A DNA stretch of 64,000 nucleotides from Roseiarcus fermentans (GTDB taxonomy: Bacteria; Pseudomonadota; Alphaproteobacteria; Rhizobiales; Beijerinckiaceae), in assembly GCF_003315135.1 (NCBI RefSeq), contig NZ_QNRK01000006.1:124001-188000 (forward strand), written 5' to 3'. The notes under the pieces are model-generated. The model saw nothing but the letters and a program-made list of their open reading frames with translations, was not told the origin of the DNA and did not search any database. Positions 34,818 to 43,325 of the stretch are shown here, one piece after another. Both the position numbers and the translations under genes were made by a program. The number at the start of each line of letters is the position of its first letter. Positions within the stretch are counted from its first letter, which is position 1.

Positions 34818-35639
34818 ATGGCCCGAGCGCCCACATCCCCTTTCCTGCAACTCGACCTGTTCGGCGCGCGGCCGAAGTCCGCCGGGCCTTGCGCCGCGAT
34901 ATCGCCGCAGCCGGGTCCGCGCGACCTCCCGGACGAAGTCCTGATCGCCGCCATTCCCGAGGCGACGCTCGCGGACGCCCCCGCGCTGGCGCAGGAAGCC
35001 GGCAGACGGAGGCTGGCCGCAGCCGCGCCGGCGCTCGCGGCCTTGTGCAACCGCTTCGTCGGCTACGGCGCCGAGGCTCGCGTGCCCGAGCAGGCCGCTG
35101 CGCTCGAGGCGCTCGGCGCCCTCGGCGGCCCCGAGGCGTCGCGGGCCGTCCTCCAGGCGATTGCGAAGAGGGTTGTTCAAGGGCCGACTCTGGCGGTCGC
35201 GGCCTCCGTCGCCGCGCAACTCGGCGTCGTCTTTCCGGCCGACGTCGCGCTCGCGCTGCTGCGCCATCCCGATCCTGCCGTGCGCGCGCCCGCCTGCGCG
35301 TGCGTTCGCGCAGGGTTGGAAGTCGTGGCGACCTTGATTGCGATGATGGACGACCCGGACGCCGAAGCTGCGGCCGCGGCTGCGTGCGCGCTGGGACGAA
35401 TGCAGCGAACGGAGCCGCTTCGGCGTTTGAAACGCCTCCTGCGGGAACGCCCGTCGCGTCGCGTGGTCGAAGCGTTGGCCGGGATTGCGGACGACGAGGC
35501 CGTCGTTCTGCTCGCGCGCGCCGCGCGCGCCCGTCCGGACCTGACGCCCTTGGTCCTCGCCGCCCTCGACGAGATCGAAACCCCCAGATCGGCATCGGTC
35601 GCCGCGGCGCTGCGAAAAGCCGAAGGCCGGTCGGAATGA
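34818..35639 (+). CDS. HEAT-repeat protein
   Basis: A 273-residue helical-repeat protein. After an N-terminal LQLDLFGARP segment it shows alpha-alpha repeats of about 30 residues (QAAALEALGALGGPEASRAVL, then VALALLRHPDPAVRAPACACV and AAAAAACALGRMQRTEPLRRL). HEAT repeats act as scaffolds or, with His-Glu pairs, as phycobilin-lyase-type enzymes. No such pairs are obvious here. There is no signal peptide. It is alone on its strand. Confidence 0.7.
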   Translation: MARAPTSPFLQLDLFGARPKSAGPCAAISPQPGPRDLPDEVLIAAIPEATLADAPALAQEAGRRRLAAAAPALAALCNRFVGYGAEARVPEQAAALEALGALGGPEASRAVLQAIAKRVVQGPTLAVAASVAAQLGVVFPADVALALLRHPDPAVRAPACACVRAGLEVVATLIAMMDDPDAEAAAAAACALGRMQRTEPLRRLKRLLRERPSRRVVEALAGIADDEAVVLLARAARARPDLTPLVLAALDEIETPRSASVAAALRKAEGRSE

Positions 35640-36106
35640 GTCCGTCCTCCGCTTCCACGCGCGGCGCCCTGCTCGGTCCCGTCGTTGCGCAGGCGCGCCT
35701 CCCACCCGCCCGCCCGGCGCCGGCCCGGCTCGCCGCCCCAGAGCAGCCGGGCGACGCAGCCCGCCGACGGGGCGTCTTTATCGCCCCGGACGCGGCTGCC
35801 GGACGCCGTGTCGACCTCGTGTCTAGCGAAACCGGCGCTGACTCCGACCACGTCGCGCGCCGAGACGGGCTCCCCTCCGGCGAGGAGCCGCTGTGCGCGC
35901 CGGACGCCGACGCTCTTGCCGCGGCTTGGCTGTGCCGCGGTGGCGGCGCATGCCTGCGACGCCATGCTGTCCTCCAGGGAAACGGGCCCCGTCAAGGCGC
36001 GGGCGGCCGAACGGCTCCGGGGGGAGTTCAGGTCGAGCCGCCGCCGGGCGGTCTTCGCCGTCCGGCAATCGAAGCAACGCGCGGGCTCGCGCCGGGCGTC
36101 GGGCGC
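35640..36106 (-). other. Intergenic region with one uncertain reading frame
   Basis: No gene can be supported with confidence. A minus-strand frame opens at ATG 35965 with GGAGG five bases upstream and reads ASQACAATAAQPSRGKSVG, then VSARDVVGVSAGFARHEVD. It has no stop until 35177, deep inside the opposite-strand HEAT gene. It could be the start of a small gene that lost its end by a frameshift. Confidence 0.3.
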
Positions 36107-38005
36107 TCACGGGGCGGAGTCTTCCAAAACCTCGCGGATTTTGTCGGCGAGCTGGTCGGCCGTATAGGGCTTCTTCAGCCAGGCGCCCTTCTTCAGGCCG
36201 AGGCGCGCGATCGCCGGCTCCGCGTAGCCAGACGTGAACAGGATCTTGAGATCGGCGCGCACCGCGAGCGCCGCCTCGGCGAGTTCGAGCCCGGTCATCC
36301 CGCCGGGCATGACCATGTCGGTAAAGATCAGCGCGATGTCGGACCGCGTGGCCACCTCCGCCATCGCGGCGGCGCCGTGGTCGGCTTCGATGATCTGATA
36401 GCCGAGCCCCCTGAGCCGTCGACCCAGAACTCGGCGCAGGCGCGGATCGTCCTCGACCAGAAGGATCGTCTCGGATCCCGCCTGCAGGATCGCCGGCTGG
36501 ACGTCCGCCCCCGTCGCCGCCGCGTCCGCGCCGCCGGCCTCGGCCAGCGGCAGATACAGGCGCACGCTCGTGCCGCGTCCGACTTCGCTATAGATCTGAA
36601 TGTGCCCGCCCGATTGCTTGACGAAGCCGTAGACCATGCTCAGGCCGAGCCCGGTCCCGGCCCCGGTCGGCTTGGTGGTGAAGAACGGCTCGAAGGCGCG
36701 CCGCCGGACTTCCTCCGACATGCCCGAGCCGCTGTCGGATATCGTGACCAGGCCATATCGGCCGGTGCGGACCTCGGGGTACGACTGGGCGTAGTCGGCG
36801 TCGAGTCGCACCGGCGCGACTTCGATGGTGAGCGCGCCGCCCCGGCGCATGGCGTCGCGGGCGTTGAGAGCGAGGTTGAGCAGCGCGTTCTGCAACTGGG
36901 CGCTGTCGACCATCGCAATCAGCGCATCCGGGGGGACATGGATCCGCAGTTCGATCGTCTCGCCGAGCGTCCGGCGCAGCAGCGCCGAAAAGCTCGTCAG
37001 CAGCGCGCAGACGTCGGTCGGCTCGGCATGGAGCGGCTGGCGGCGGCCGAAGGCGAGGAGCTGCCCGGCGAGTCTCGCGCCGTCGCGCGCCGCCCCGTGC
37101 GCTTCGCTCGCCAGCTCGCGCAGGTCGGGATCGGTCAGGTGCGGGGCGAGCAGTTCGAGGTTGGCGATCACCGCGGTCAGGATGTTGTTGAAGTCGTGCG
37201 CCACCCCGCCGGTGAGCTGGCCGACCGCCTCCATCTTCTGCGACTGCCGGAGCTCCTCCTCCATCTTCTGGCGGCTGGTCAGGTCGCGCACGAAGCCGGT
37301 GAACATGCGCCGGTGCTTCGAGCGCGCTTCGCCGACCGACAGTTCGATCGGAAACACCACCCCATCCTTGGTGACCGCCTTGACCAGCCGGCCATAGCCG
37401 ATGATCCGCTTCTCGCCGGTGCGCAGATAATTGTCGAGGTAGCCGTCGTGTTCGGCGGCGTAAGGGTTCGGCATCAGGATCTTGACGTTCTCGCCGATCA
37501 CCTCGTCGCGCCGGTAGCCGAACAGCGCCGCCGCGGCGGCGCTGAACGACTGGATGATCCCGCGCTCGTCGATGATGACCATGGCTTCCGGAACCGTGTC
37601 GAGGATCGAGCGCAGCAGCGCCTCGCGATCCGACAGGTCCTCCTGCGCCCGCCTCAGCCCGGTGACGTCGATGTTGTTCTGGAGAATGGACTGCAGTTCG
37701 CCGTCTTCGGACTTGCGCGCCACGCACAGCGTCCGGATCGACAGCGCCCAGCCGGACTTCGTGTGGTGGACGACCTCGCCTTCCCAATTGCCGCGCTCGC
37801 GCAACGACCGCAAGATCTCTTCGCGCGAGACCGGGTAATCCGTTCTCAGGAGGCGGTACAGGGTCTGTCCCATCGCCTCGTCGCGTTTCCAGCCATAGAG
37901 CCGCTCGCAGCCCGAGCTCCAGTACAGGATCGTGCCGCCCGGCTCCTGAACGATGATGTTGGCGAGATCGAGAATTTTCGCGAGAGACGTCGCGTCGGCG
38001 GTCAA
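36107..38005 (-). CDS. PAS-PAS hybrid histidine kinase with FixL-like haem pocket and receiver
   Basis: A 632-residue soluble kinase from TTG 38005, which has GGAG eight bases upstream; a GTG at 38107 is the other option but adds non-conserved residues. The order is PAS, a second PAS, HisKA with AHDFNN (phospho-His near residue 270), HATPase with [15 protein letters not shown], and a receiver with FTDMVMPGG and a KKP motif. The second PAS carries EHDGYL and IIGYGR, with His and Arg 20 residues apart, as His200 and Arg220 are in FixL, so it probably binds haem and senses oxygen. No partner regulator is adjacent. Confidence 0.85.
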   Translation of the reverse strand: MTADATSLAKILDLANIIVQEPGGTILYWSSGCERLYGWKRDEAMGQTLYRLLRTDYPVSREEILRSLRERGNWEGEVVHHTKSGWALSIRTLCVARKSEDGELQSILQNNIDVTGLRRAQEDLSDREALLRSILDTVPEAMVIIDERGIIQSFSAAAAALFGYRRDEVIGENVKILMPNPYAAEHDGYLDNYLRTGEKRIIGYGRLVKAVTKDGVVFPIELSVGEARSKHRRMFTGFVRDLTSRQKMEEELRQSQKMEAVGQLTGGVAHDFNNILTAVIANLELLAPHLTDPDLRELASEAHGAARDGARLAGQLLAFGRRQPLHAEPTDVCALLTSFSALLRRTLGETIELRIHVPPDALIAMVDSAQLQNALLNLALNARDAMRRGGALTIEVAPVRLDADYAQSYPEVRTGRYGLVTISDSGSGMSEEVRRRAFEPFFTTKPTGAGTGLGLSMVYGFVKQSGGHIQIYSEVGRGTSVRLYLPLAEAGGADAAATGADVQPAILQAGSETILLVEDDPRLRRVLGRRLRGLGYQIIEADHGAAAMAEVATRSDIALIFTDMVMPGGMTGLELAEAALAVRADLKILFTSGYAEPAIARLGLKKGAWLKKPYTADQLADKIREVLEDSAP

Positions 38006-38517
38006 ACCAGAACTCCGTGGACAAAAGGCCCGCCGCGGCGGACAGGTTTGGCGCGAGTTCAATTGCGGCGTGCAAGGGTCGACGCAGGTCGCCACGCGCA
38101 AAGCCACTGCGCGGTTACAAGATTCAATATGGCGAGGAGGATCGATCCGTCAAGTCATGACGATTGTTAACAAATGAATCCGCTTGAAATTTTATTCACA
38201 TCTGAGTAATGACAAAGAAATACTATGGTTATTTCGTGATTTTGCTCTGTTTGTGCAACTGCATGTCTCGAACGTCGGTCGGTACAACGCCGCAACACGC
38301 CGGCCCCCGGTTCGATGCTCGCCGGAGCGGCCGATATCGACAGGGAACGCGTCACCGTAGCGGCAAGGGCGAGCGCCGAGGCGCCGGCGTCGAAATCCAG
38401 GGCCGTGAAAAAACCCGTCGGCTCGCGATGGCGATGCGGTCGGCCCGTTTCGGCGGACCCCGGCGCGGCGCGCGTCGGCTGCGCGCGGCGCCGGGGTTCT
38501 CGCAACGGGGGAGCGAA
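38006..38517 (-). other. Intergenic region without a recognisable gene
   Basis: The kinase gene promoter should lie here. The stretch 38150-38290 is AT-richer than its surroundings. An open plus-strand frame from 38209 begins with a hydrophobic TKKYYGYFVILLCLC segment but degenerates into Arg-rich sequence. No domain, RNA or repeat was recognised. Confidence 0.4.
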
Positions 38518-39084
38518 CTAGGCGCGGGAAACTTTCCGCAGCAGGCCCTCCAGCACAGCCGCCACGGCGACCTGAATCGAGGATTCGATCAGCGGACGAA
38601 CGCTCACCCCATCGGGTACGACGCGATCGAAGACGGTATCCAGTTCTTTCTCGAAGCGGTCAGCCAGCCTCGCGGCGCCAATCGCGACTTGCGCCTGGGC
38701 GATGTCGACGAACTGCCGCCGTTTCGCTTCGGCTCGTTGCCGGAAGACGCTGGCCGCGGAATCGACGATCGAACTCGCCGACTGCCGTAGCGGCGACGCA
38801 AGAGCGGCGACGTTTTCACCCCCCGACCGTTTGCGCAGCGCCGACAGCGTCCAGAGCCCGATCCCCAGTGCGATGACCGCGGTGGGAACCGGATGCCGTC
38901 TGACCGCATCGTCCAATGCGCCCGGCCACGAGCGCTCGCCGATCCCCAGGCGCGACGCCGCCTCGGAAGCCATCTGCGACGGCGTGAGCCGGCTGCTCAG
39001 CGCATCGATCGTTGCGCCGATCTGGGCTCGCAATCGATTTGCGTCCGCCTCGTATTCGCGCGATGTCGCGACCTTCACGTCCAC
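38518..39084 (-). CDS. DUF3618-type membrane-associated protein
   Basis: A 188-residue protein. The N-terminal 50 residues match the DUF3618 pattern (EYEADANRLRAQIGATIDALSSRLTPSQM). A single hydrophobic segment follows (PVPTAVIALGIGLWTLSAL, about residues 66-84), then a long amphipathic helical tail. It is the last gene of a CsbD, holin-like, DUF3618 operon with gaps of one and three bases. Such trios are widespread in Rhizobiales and linked to general stress. The molecular role is unknown. Confidence 0.8.
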   Translation of the reverse strand: MDVKVATSREYEADANRLRAQIGATIDALSSRLTPSQMASEAASRLGIGERSWPGALDDAVRRHPVPTAVIALGIGLWTLSALRKRSGGENVAALASPLRQSASSIVDSAASVFRQRAEAKRRQFVDIAQAQVAIGAARLADRFEKELDTVFDRVVPDGVSVRPLIESSIQVAVAAVLEGLLRKVSRA

Positions 39085-39085
39085 G

Positions 39086-39448
39086 CTACAGTCCTCCGAA
39101 CAGCGACGAGACTTGCGACACGGTCTTTGCGGGGATCAGGCGCGACGGTTTCAGCCCGCCGAGGCCCGAACGCAGCAGGAGCAGGCTGACCACGATCGCA
39201 ACCAGCGCGACAAGGACAAACGCCAGGTCGAGAGGGACGCCGAGACGCAACAGCGACAGGCTGGCCCCGACCAGGACGAGACCGAGGCTCAACACAAGCA
39301 GGACGGCCCCGACAGCGACCGCCGCAACGCTGGACGGAATCCCGCGGGCCCGCTCGTCGATTTCCACACGGGCCAGCGCAAGCTCGACGCGCATCAACGC
39401 CTGAACCTGGCGCAGAAGGTCGAGGAGCAGTTCGGGCGTCGACCGCAT
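39086..39448 (-). CDS. Holin-X-like small membrane protein
   Basis: A 120-residue protein with an N-terminal amphipathic helix (LLLDLLRQVQALMRVELALARVEI) and two membrane helices (AVAVGAVLLVLSLGLVLVGA; AFVLVALVAIVVSLLLL). This is the putative actinobacterial Holin-X/phage_holin_3_6 type. Despite the name, it occurs in stress operons and not in a prophage here. It lies between the CsbD-like and DUF3618 genes. Confidence 0.8.
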   Translation of the reverse strand: MRSTPELLLDLLRQVQALMRVELALARVEIDERARGIPSSVAAVAVGAVLLVLSLGLVLVGASLSLLRLGVPLDLAFVLVALVAIVVSLLLLRSGLGGLKPSRLIPAKTVSQVSSLFGGL

Positions 39449-39451
39449 CGG

Positions 39452-39904
39452 TCAGCTCATCTTGCCGATCAGCAAGCCGATCAGCGCGGCGATCGCGACC
39501 GCGGCCCACGGGTTCTTCTTGATCCGGGACTCGACGTCGCCCTCGATGGCGACGAACTTGTCTTGCGCCTGAGCGGCGGACTGGGACAGGCTGTCGCCGG
39601 CCGCTCCCATCGCGCCCACCACCTGATCGCGGCCGGCGGAAATCTGATTCTGTGCGAGATCGGAGACCTTCTGCGCCAGCTTGCTGATCTCATCGCGCAG
39701 GCTGGACAGATCGATCGCGGAAATCGCGTCGGCGCCGTCGCCGACGGCTTCCTTAGCGCTTCCCAGAGCCGACCGGGCCTTGCCAGCCACGTCGTCGACG
39801 ACGCCCTGAGCGGTCGTCGTTCGGTCGCCGACGGCCTGGCCAAACATCTTTTCGCCCTGACCCGCCACGGAACGAACATTCCCTTCCAGACTGTCTCTAT
39901 TCAT
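39452..39904 (-). CDS. CsbD/DUF883-like stress protein
   Basis: A 150-residue protein. The N-terminus is CsbD-like (NRDSLEGNVRSVAGQGEKMFG), the middle is a helical coiled segment, and the C-terminus is a DUF883/ElaB-type hydrophobic anchor (NPWAAVAIAALIGLLIG). ATG 39904 is preceded by AGAGGAG. It is the first gene of the operon and lies 38 bases after an EcfG-type promoter, so it should be induced by general stress. Related proteins associate with the inner membrane or ribosomes. Confidence 0.82.
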   Translation of the reverse strand: MNRDSLEGNVRSVAGQGEKMFGQAVGDRTTTAQGVVDDVAGKARSALGSAKEAVGDGADAISAIDLSSLRDEISKLAQKVSDLAQNQISAGRDQVVGAMGAAGDSLSQSAAQAQDKFVAIEGDVESRIKKNPWAAVAIAALIGLLIGKMS

Positions 39905-39942
39905 TCTCACGTCTCCTCTTCCGGCTTGCGCCACCGTCGAGC

Positions 39943-39967
39943 AACCCTTGAGCGTGAAAATTGTTCC
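39943..39967 (-). promoter_or_regulatory. EcfG-type promoter of the CsbD operon
   Basis: On the minus strand: GGAAC at 39967-39963, a 16-base spacer, then GGTT at 39946-39943. EcfG recognises GGAAC-N16/17-CGTT. Only the first base of the -10 element differs. It is placed ideally, 38 bases before ATG 39904. Confidence 0.65.
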
Positions 39968-40371
39968 TGTGTCGGGAAAAGAATTCCGCCGCTCGTCGTC
40001 CGCGAGCCGCTTGCGGCGGGCGCGCAGCGGCAAGTCAAATCGAATTTCTCCGAGAGAGCGACGCGTTGTTCCTGGTCGCAACAACGCGCATACTTCGGAA
40101 ATGGAGACGGTTCAGGCCCCCGACCAGAACCGCATCGCCAGTGCGCGGTTCGTCCAGACCGTCCCAGATTGCCTGAGTTGAAACCGGCGCTCGCCGCGAT
40201 CCTCGCCCATCCCGACTGTCGCGTCGAATTCCGGTCGCCGCGAACGGCATTGAACGCAGGGGCTTTCGAAGCTAGCGTGACGCGGCAATCCGTCGGCTTC
40301 CGGCGAGACTTCGCCGCCGACGCCGAGTGCGCCCTGTCGGCGCGGAAATTGCGTGCGCGGGGGCAAGTCGC
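39968..40371 (+). other. Intergenic region, no gene seen
   Basis: About 400 bases between the stress operon promoter and the cupin gene. Short open frames on both strands have no ribosome-binding site or recognisable sequence. No repeat or strong hairpin was found. Confidence 0.4.
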
Positions 40372-40767
40372 GTGATTCGCTGTGTTCGCATCTGGACCGC
40401 CGAGGACGGAGATTCGCATTTCCAGGACGGCCACGTCGACCTGTCGCGGGGCGAGAGGGGCGACAGTCTCAGCGCCGTTCTGGGCGCCGCGGGCGTTTCG
40501 TTCCGCGAGACCAAGGCCGGCGGCGCTTTCGCCTGGCATGACGCCCCGGTCCGCCAGCTCGTGCTGACGCTGAGCGGAACGCTCGAGTTCGTGACCCGGA
40601 GCGGCGGCCGCTTCACCATCCGCCCGGGCGATGTCCTGCTCGCCGAAGACACCGCGGGAACGGGCCACTTCTGGCGGCTGGTCGACGACCAGTCCTGGCG
40701 GCGCGCCTATGTGATCCTGGCGCCGGACGCAAGAGTCCCGTTCGTCGCCGCGGCGCCCGCGACCTGA
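40372..40767 (+). CDS. Cupin-fold protein
   Basis: A 131-residue single-domain cupin (FAWHDAPVRQLVLTLSGTLEFVT, then RPGDVLLAEDTAGTGHFWR). Metal-ligand histidines appear at HDAP and GHFW, although the first motif is not canonical. A GTG start at 40372 is used; a GTG at 40327 is the alternative. The function may be binding or isomerisation of a small molecule; the substrate is unknown. It stands alone. Confidence 0.7.
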   Translation: MIRCVRIWTAEDGDSHFQDGHVDLSRGERGDSLSAVLGAAGVSFRETKAGGAFAWHDAPVRQLVLTLSGTLEFVTRSGGRFTIRPGDVLLAEDTAGTGHFWRLVDDQSWRRAYVILAPDARVPFVAAAPAT

Positions 40768-41093
40768 CCCTGCGCGGGGGACCGCGATCGCCTTCGACGG
40801 CGTGCGGACGCGCCGGATCGGCCCGGTTCGCGGGCGAGTCTCGTCCGATTGAGTCCATCGAGACGTGCGCGTGTCGCCTGAATTCGGATGGCGCGCGCGG
40901 CGGCCGGCATTCGCAAGGAAGCCGACCGACCCGACGCTGAAAGAGGGGCCTGACGCTCGGCTTCATGACGGAAGTCGGGTCGTCGACGCCAGGAAGAGGA
41001 TGCAGGGGGGAGTAGGCGGTAAGGCGATCGGGTGGCGAATGGCGAATTGCCGCCGGGCGTTGGGCCGATGGACTCGCCGACCGCCCACTTCGC
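40768..41093. other. Intergenic region, no gene seen
   Basis: A 326-base gap between the cupin and the convergent mepA. Around 41009-41098 the octamer AGTAGGCG is followed, some 80 bases on, by its complement CGCCTACT, next to repeated TGGCGAAT words. This is a weak, low-complexity feature. No gene is supported. Confidence 0.35.
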
Positions 41094-42002
41094 CTACTTC
41101 TCCAGCACCACCGTCCTGCATTCCGGCGGGAGTTGCGCCAAGGTGAGCGGCGGGCGGGGTTTTCCGGGGGCCGGGTGCAGCGCTTCGCGGGTGAACCACC
41201 AGGCGAGCGACTTGTCGCAGCCGTCGCCCGGGGGAACCGGGTCCTGCGGCGCGCAGGCGGAATCGTCCGCCGGGCACTTGATACGGATGTGGAAGTGGTA
41301 GTTGTGGCCCCAAAACGGGCGCACCTTGGTCATCCAGGGCTCGCCGGCGTGGGTTTCGCACAGCGCCTTCTTGATCGCGGGGTTGACGAAGATGCGCTCG
41401 ACCTCGGGCTCCTCGGCCGCCGCCCTGATGACGCCGGCCTGCGCCTCCGACCAGTGCGATCGGTCGACCGCGAGGCCGTCCTCCCGCACCATGTCGACCG
41501 CCGACATCGCCTCGCGCTCCTCGCGCGACAGCGTGCGGTCGGGCATCGGGGTCAGCCAGACGTCGGCGTCGAGGCCGATCTGATGCGAGGCGTGGCCGGT
41601 CAGCATCGGCCCGCCGCGCGGCTGCGAGATGTCGCCGACCAGAATGCCGTTCCAGACGCCCTCCGCCTTGGCCTTGCGCGAGAACCGCTCGAGGAAGGCG
41701 ATCATCGCCGGATGGCCCCACATCCGGTTGCGCGAGAGGCGAACGACCTGCCACGACTGGCCGTCCACCGGCAGCGCCTTGGCCCCGGCGAGGCAGCCGC
41801 GCGAATAGAAGCCGATCGATCGGGTCTGGACCTCGAGCGGCGTCATCGCGCGGCCAAAAACCTGCTTGGCCGGCAGTTTCGGGTCCGCCGGGTCGGCGAG
41901 CGGGGGCAGGGGTTTCGGGTCGAGCGTTCCCCTGTCCTGAGCCAGCGCGGGCGTGGCGATCGAAGCGGCCGCGATCGCCACGAGCAGGGCCGTTTTTCGC
42001 AT
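41094..42002 (-). CDS. mepA: Penicillin-insensitive murein endopeptidase
   Basis: A 302-residue periplasmic LAS-type metallopeptidase that cuts D-Ala-mDAP cross-links in peptidoglycan. The signal peptide is residues 1-21 (ALA-Q cleavage). The zinc site shows GHASHQIGLDAD (His137, His140, Asp145/Asp147) and a distal His in GHNYHFHIRI. The length and domain order fit MepA. It diverges from the lipoprotein hydrolase gene. Confidence 0.93.
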   Translation of the reverse strand: MRKTALLVAIAAASIATPALAQDRGTLDPKPLPPLADPADPKLPAKQVFGRAMTPLEVQTRSIGFYSRGCLAGAKALPVDGQSWQVVRLSRNRMWGHPAMIAFLERFSRKAKAEGVWNGILVGDISQPRGGPMLTGHASHQIGLDADVWLTPMPDRTLSREEREAMSAVDMVREDGLAVDRSHWSEAQAGVIRAAAEEPEVERIFVNPAIKKALCETHAGEPWMTKVRPFWGHNYHFHIRIKCPADDSACAPQDPVPPGDGCDKSLAWWFTREALHPAPGKPRPPLTLAQLPPECRTVVLEK

Positions 42003-42208
42003 CGGGAACCCTCCAACAAATTCGATGGCGGCACTATGGTCGTCGGGGCGTCAACGGGCGGTTAACCATGACCCGTCGGGCCGCCGGGCGAACCGTCGCA
42101 TGTCCGGCGCGGGCGCTTTTGCCGTTGACCGCGGGCGCCTTCACGGTTTTGTAAGCGGGACTTGAAAATGTCTTTCGACCCCGTCGAGGGATTGTTGAGG
42201 ATGCGTTC

Positions 42209-43213
42209 ATGCGCGGTCCGTTTCTGTCGCACAACCGCGCCGCGGTCGCCTGCCTCGGGCTCATGCTGATGCTCGCGAGCTGCGCCGCGCCCCCGCCTGC
42301 GGCGCCCCCCGGGCCGGCTCCGGCCGGAAGTTCCGGCGTCACGACGATCGACGGCGCCGCCGTTCAGTTCGCCGCCTTCCAGAACTCGGCCTTTCCCTAC
42401 CGCGGGCAGATCCCCAATTACCAGGAGACCGGCAAGAGCCGACCGTTCCTCGACGTCGACGACAACGGCCGGCTCGGCCATTCGAGCCCCCGCGGCGGCC
42501 TTTTGTGGGAGGACCAGACCTACAACGACCGCACGGTGCTGCTCGCCGCGCCACAAAATTTCGATCCCAACGCGCCTGCAACCATCGTCGTCTTCTTTCA
42601 CGGCAACATGGCGACGCTCGAGCGCGACGTGATCGCGCGCCAGCAGATCGTCCGGCAGCTCGCCGATTCCGGGTTGAACGCCGTGCTGGTCGCGCCCCAG
42701 CTCGCCCACGACGCGCCCGATTCGAGCGCCGGGAAGTTCTGGTCGCCGGGCGGGTTCGCCGCCTTTCTCAACGAGGCCGAGGGCAAGCTCGGCGACTTCT
42801 ATCCGGCCGCGCGCGGCGCCTTCCGGCGGATGCCGGTGGTGATCGTCGCCTACAGCGGCGGCTACCTGCCGGCGGCCTATTCCCTCTCCGTCGGGGGCGA
42901 CGGGGGCCGGGTGCGCGGGCTGGTGCTGCTCGACGCGCTCTACGGCGAAAAGGACAAGTTCGTCGGCTGGGTCGAGGGTCCGGGGCGCAACGCCTTCTTC
43001 GTCAGCGCCTATTCGACCTCCTCACGCGACGGCAACCTTGCGGTCGAGGCGCAGCTTCAGCAGGCCGGGCTCACGGTGCAGAACGACCTGCCGGCGTCGC
43101 TCGGGCCGGGCGCGATCGCCTTCGTCGACGCAGGAAGCATCGACCACAACGACTTCGTCACCTCCGCCTGGGGCGGCGCTCCGTTGCGCGACATCTTTTC
43201 CCGCATGCGCTAG
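42209..43213 (+). CDS. Lipoprotein with alpha/beta-hydrolase-like domain
   Basis: A 334-residue predicted lipoprotein with lipobox LASC (lipidated Cys25). A Pro/Ala linker then leads into a hydrolase-like domain: ATIVVFFHGNMATLERDV (oxyanion region), IVAYSGGYLPAAYS (nucleophile-elbow-like) and SIDHNDFV near the end (possible His). The substrate is unknown. It may act on envelope components next to MepA. A diverged 90-bp piece of this gene recurs at 46945-47031. Confidence 0.78.
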   Translation: MRGPFLSHNRAAVACLGLMLMLASCAAPPPAAPPGPAPAGSSGVTTIDGAAVQFAAFQNSAFPYRGQIPNYQETGKSRPFLDVDDNGRLGHSSPRGGLLWEDQTYNDRTVLLAAPQNFDPNAPATIVVFFHGNMATLERDVIARQQIVRQLADSGLNAVLVAPQLAHDAPDSSAGKFWSPGGFAAFLNEAEGKLGDFYPAARGAFRRMPVVIVAYSGGYLPAAYSLSVGGDGGRVRGLVLLDALYGEKDKFVGWVEGPGRNAFFVSAYSTSSRDGNLAVEAQLQQAGLTVQNDLPASLGPGAIAFVDAGSIDHNDFVTSAWGGAPLRDIFSRMR

Positions 43214-43325
43214 GTCTTTCGGGCCAGCCGGCCGATCCGGCGGGCGGGCTGGATCGCCGGACCCGAATTGATCGGGCCCAGGCGTCCGATTCGGGCCTCG
43301 GCGCCCGAGGGCGCTCAACCGGCGA

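Noticed and set aside
34799-38170. An 1,123-codon plus-strand open frame across the HEAT gene and the kinase gene
   Set aside because: It runs antisense to a clearly coding kinase and has no recognisable sequence. Long stop-free antisense frames are common at this GC level.
38209-38400. Possible lipoprotein or membrane peptide starting TKKYYGYFVILLCLC
   Set aside because: The hydrophobic start is followed by Arg-rich low-quality sequence that overlaps the opposite-strand DUF3618 end, with no good ribosome-binding site.
39086-39448. Possible prophage, because of the holin-like family name
   Set aside because: No lysin, capsid, integrase or other phage gene is nearby; the family is a common stress-operon member.
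41009-41098. AGTAGGCG and its complement 80 bases apart as a possible small element
   Set aside because: The arms are only eight bases long and the surrounding sequence is low-complexity TGGCGAAT words.
43214-43325. Hairpin CCAGCC/GGCTGG between convergent genes as a bidirectional terminator
   Set aside because: The stem is interrupted and no T-run follows on either strand.
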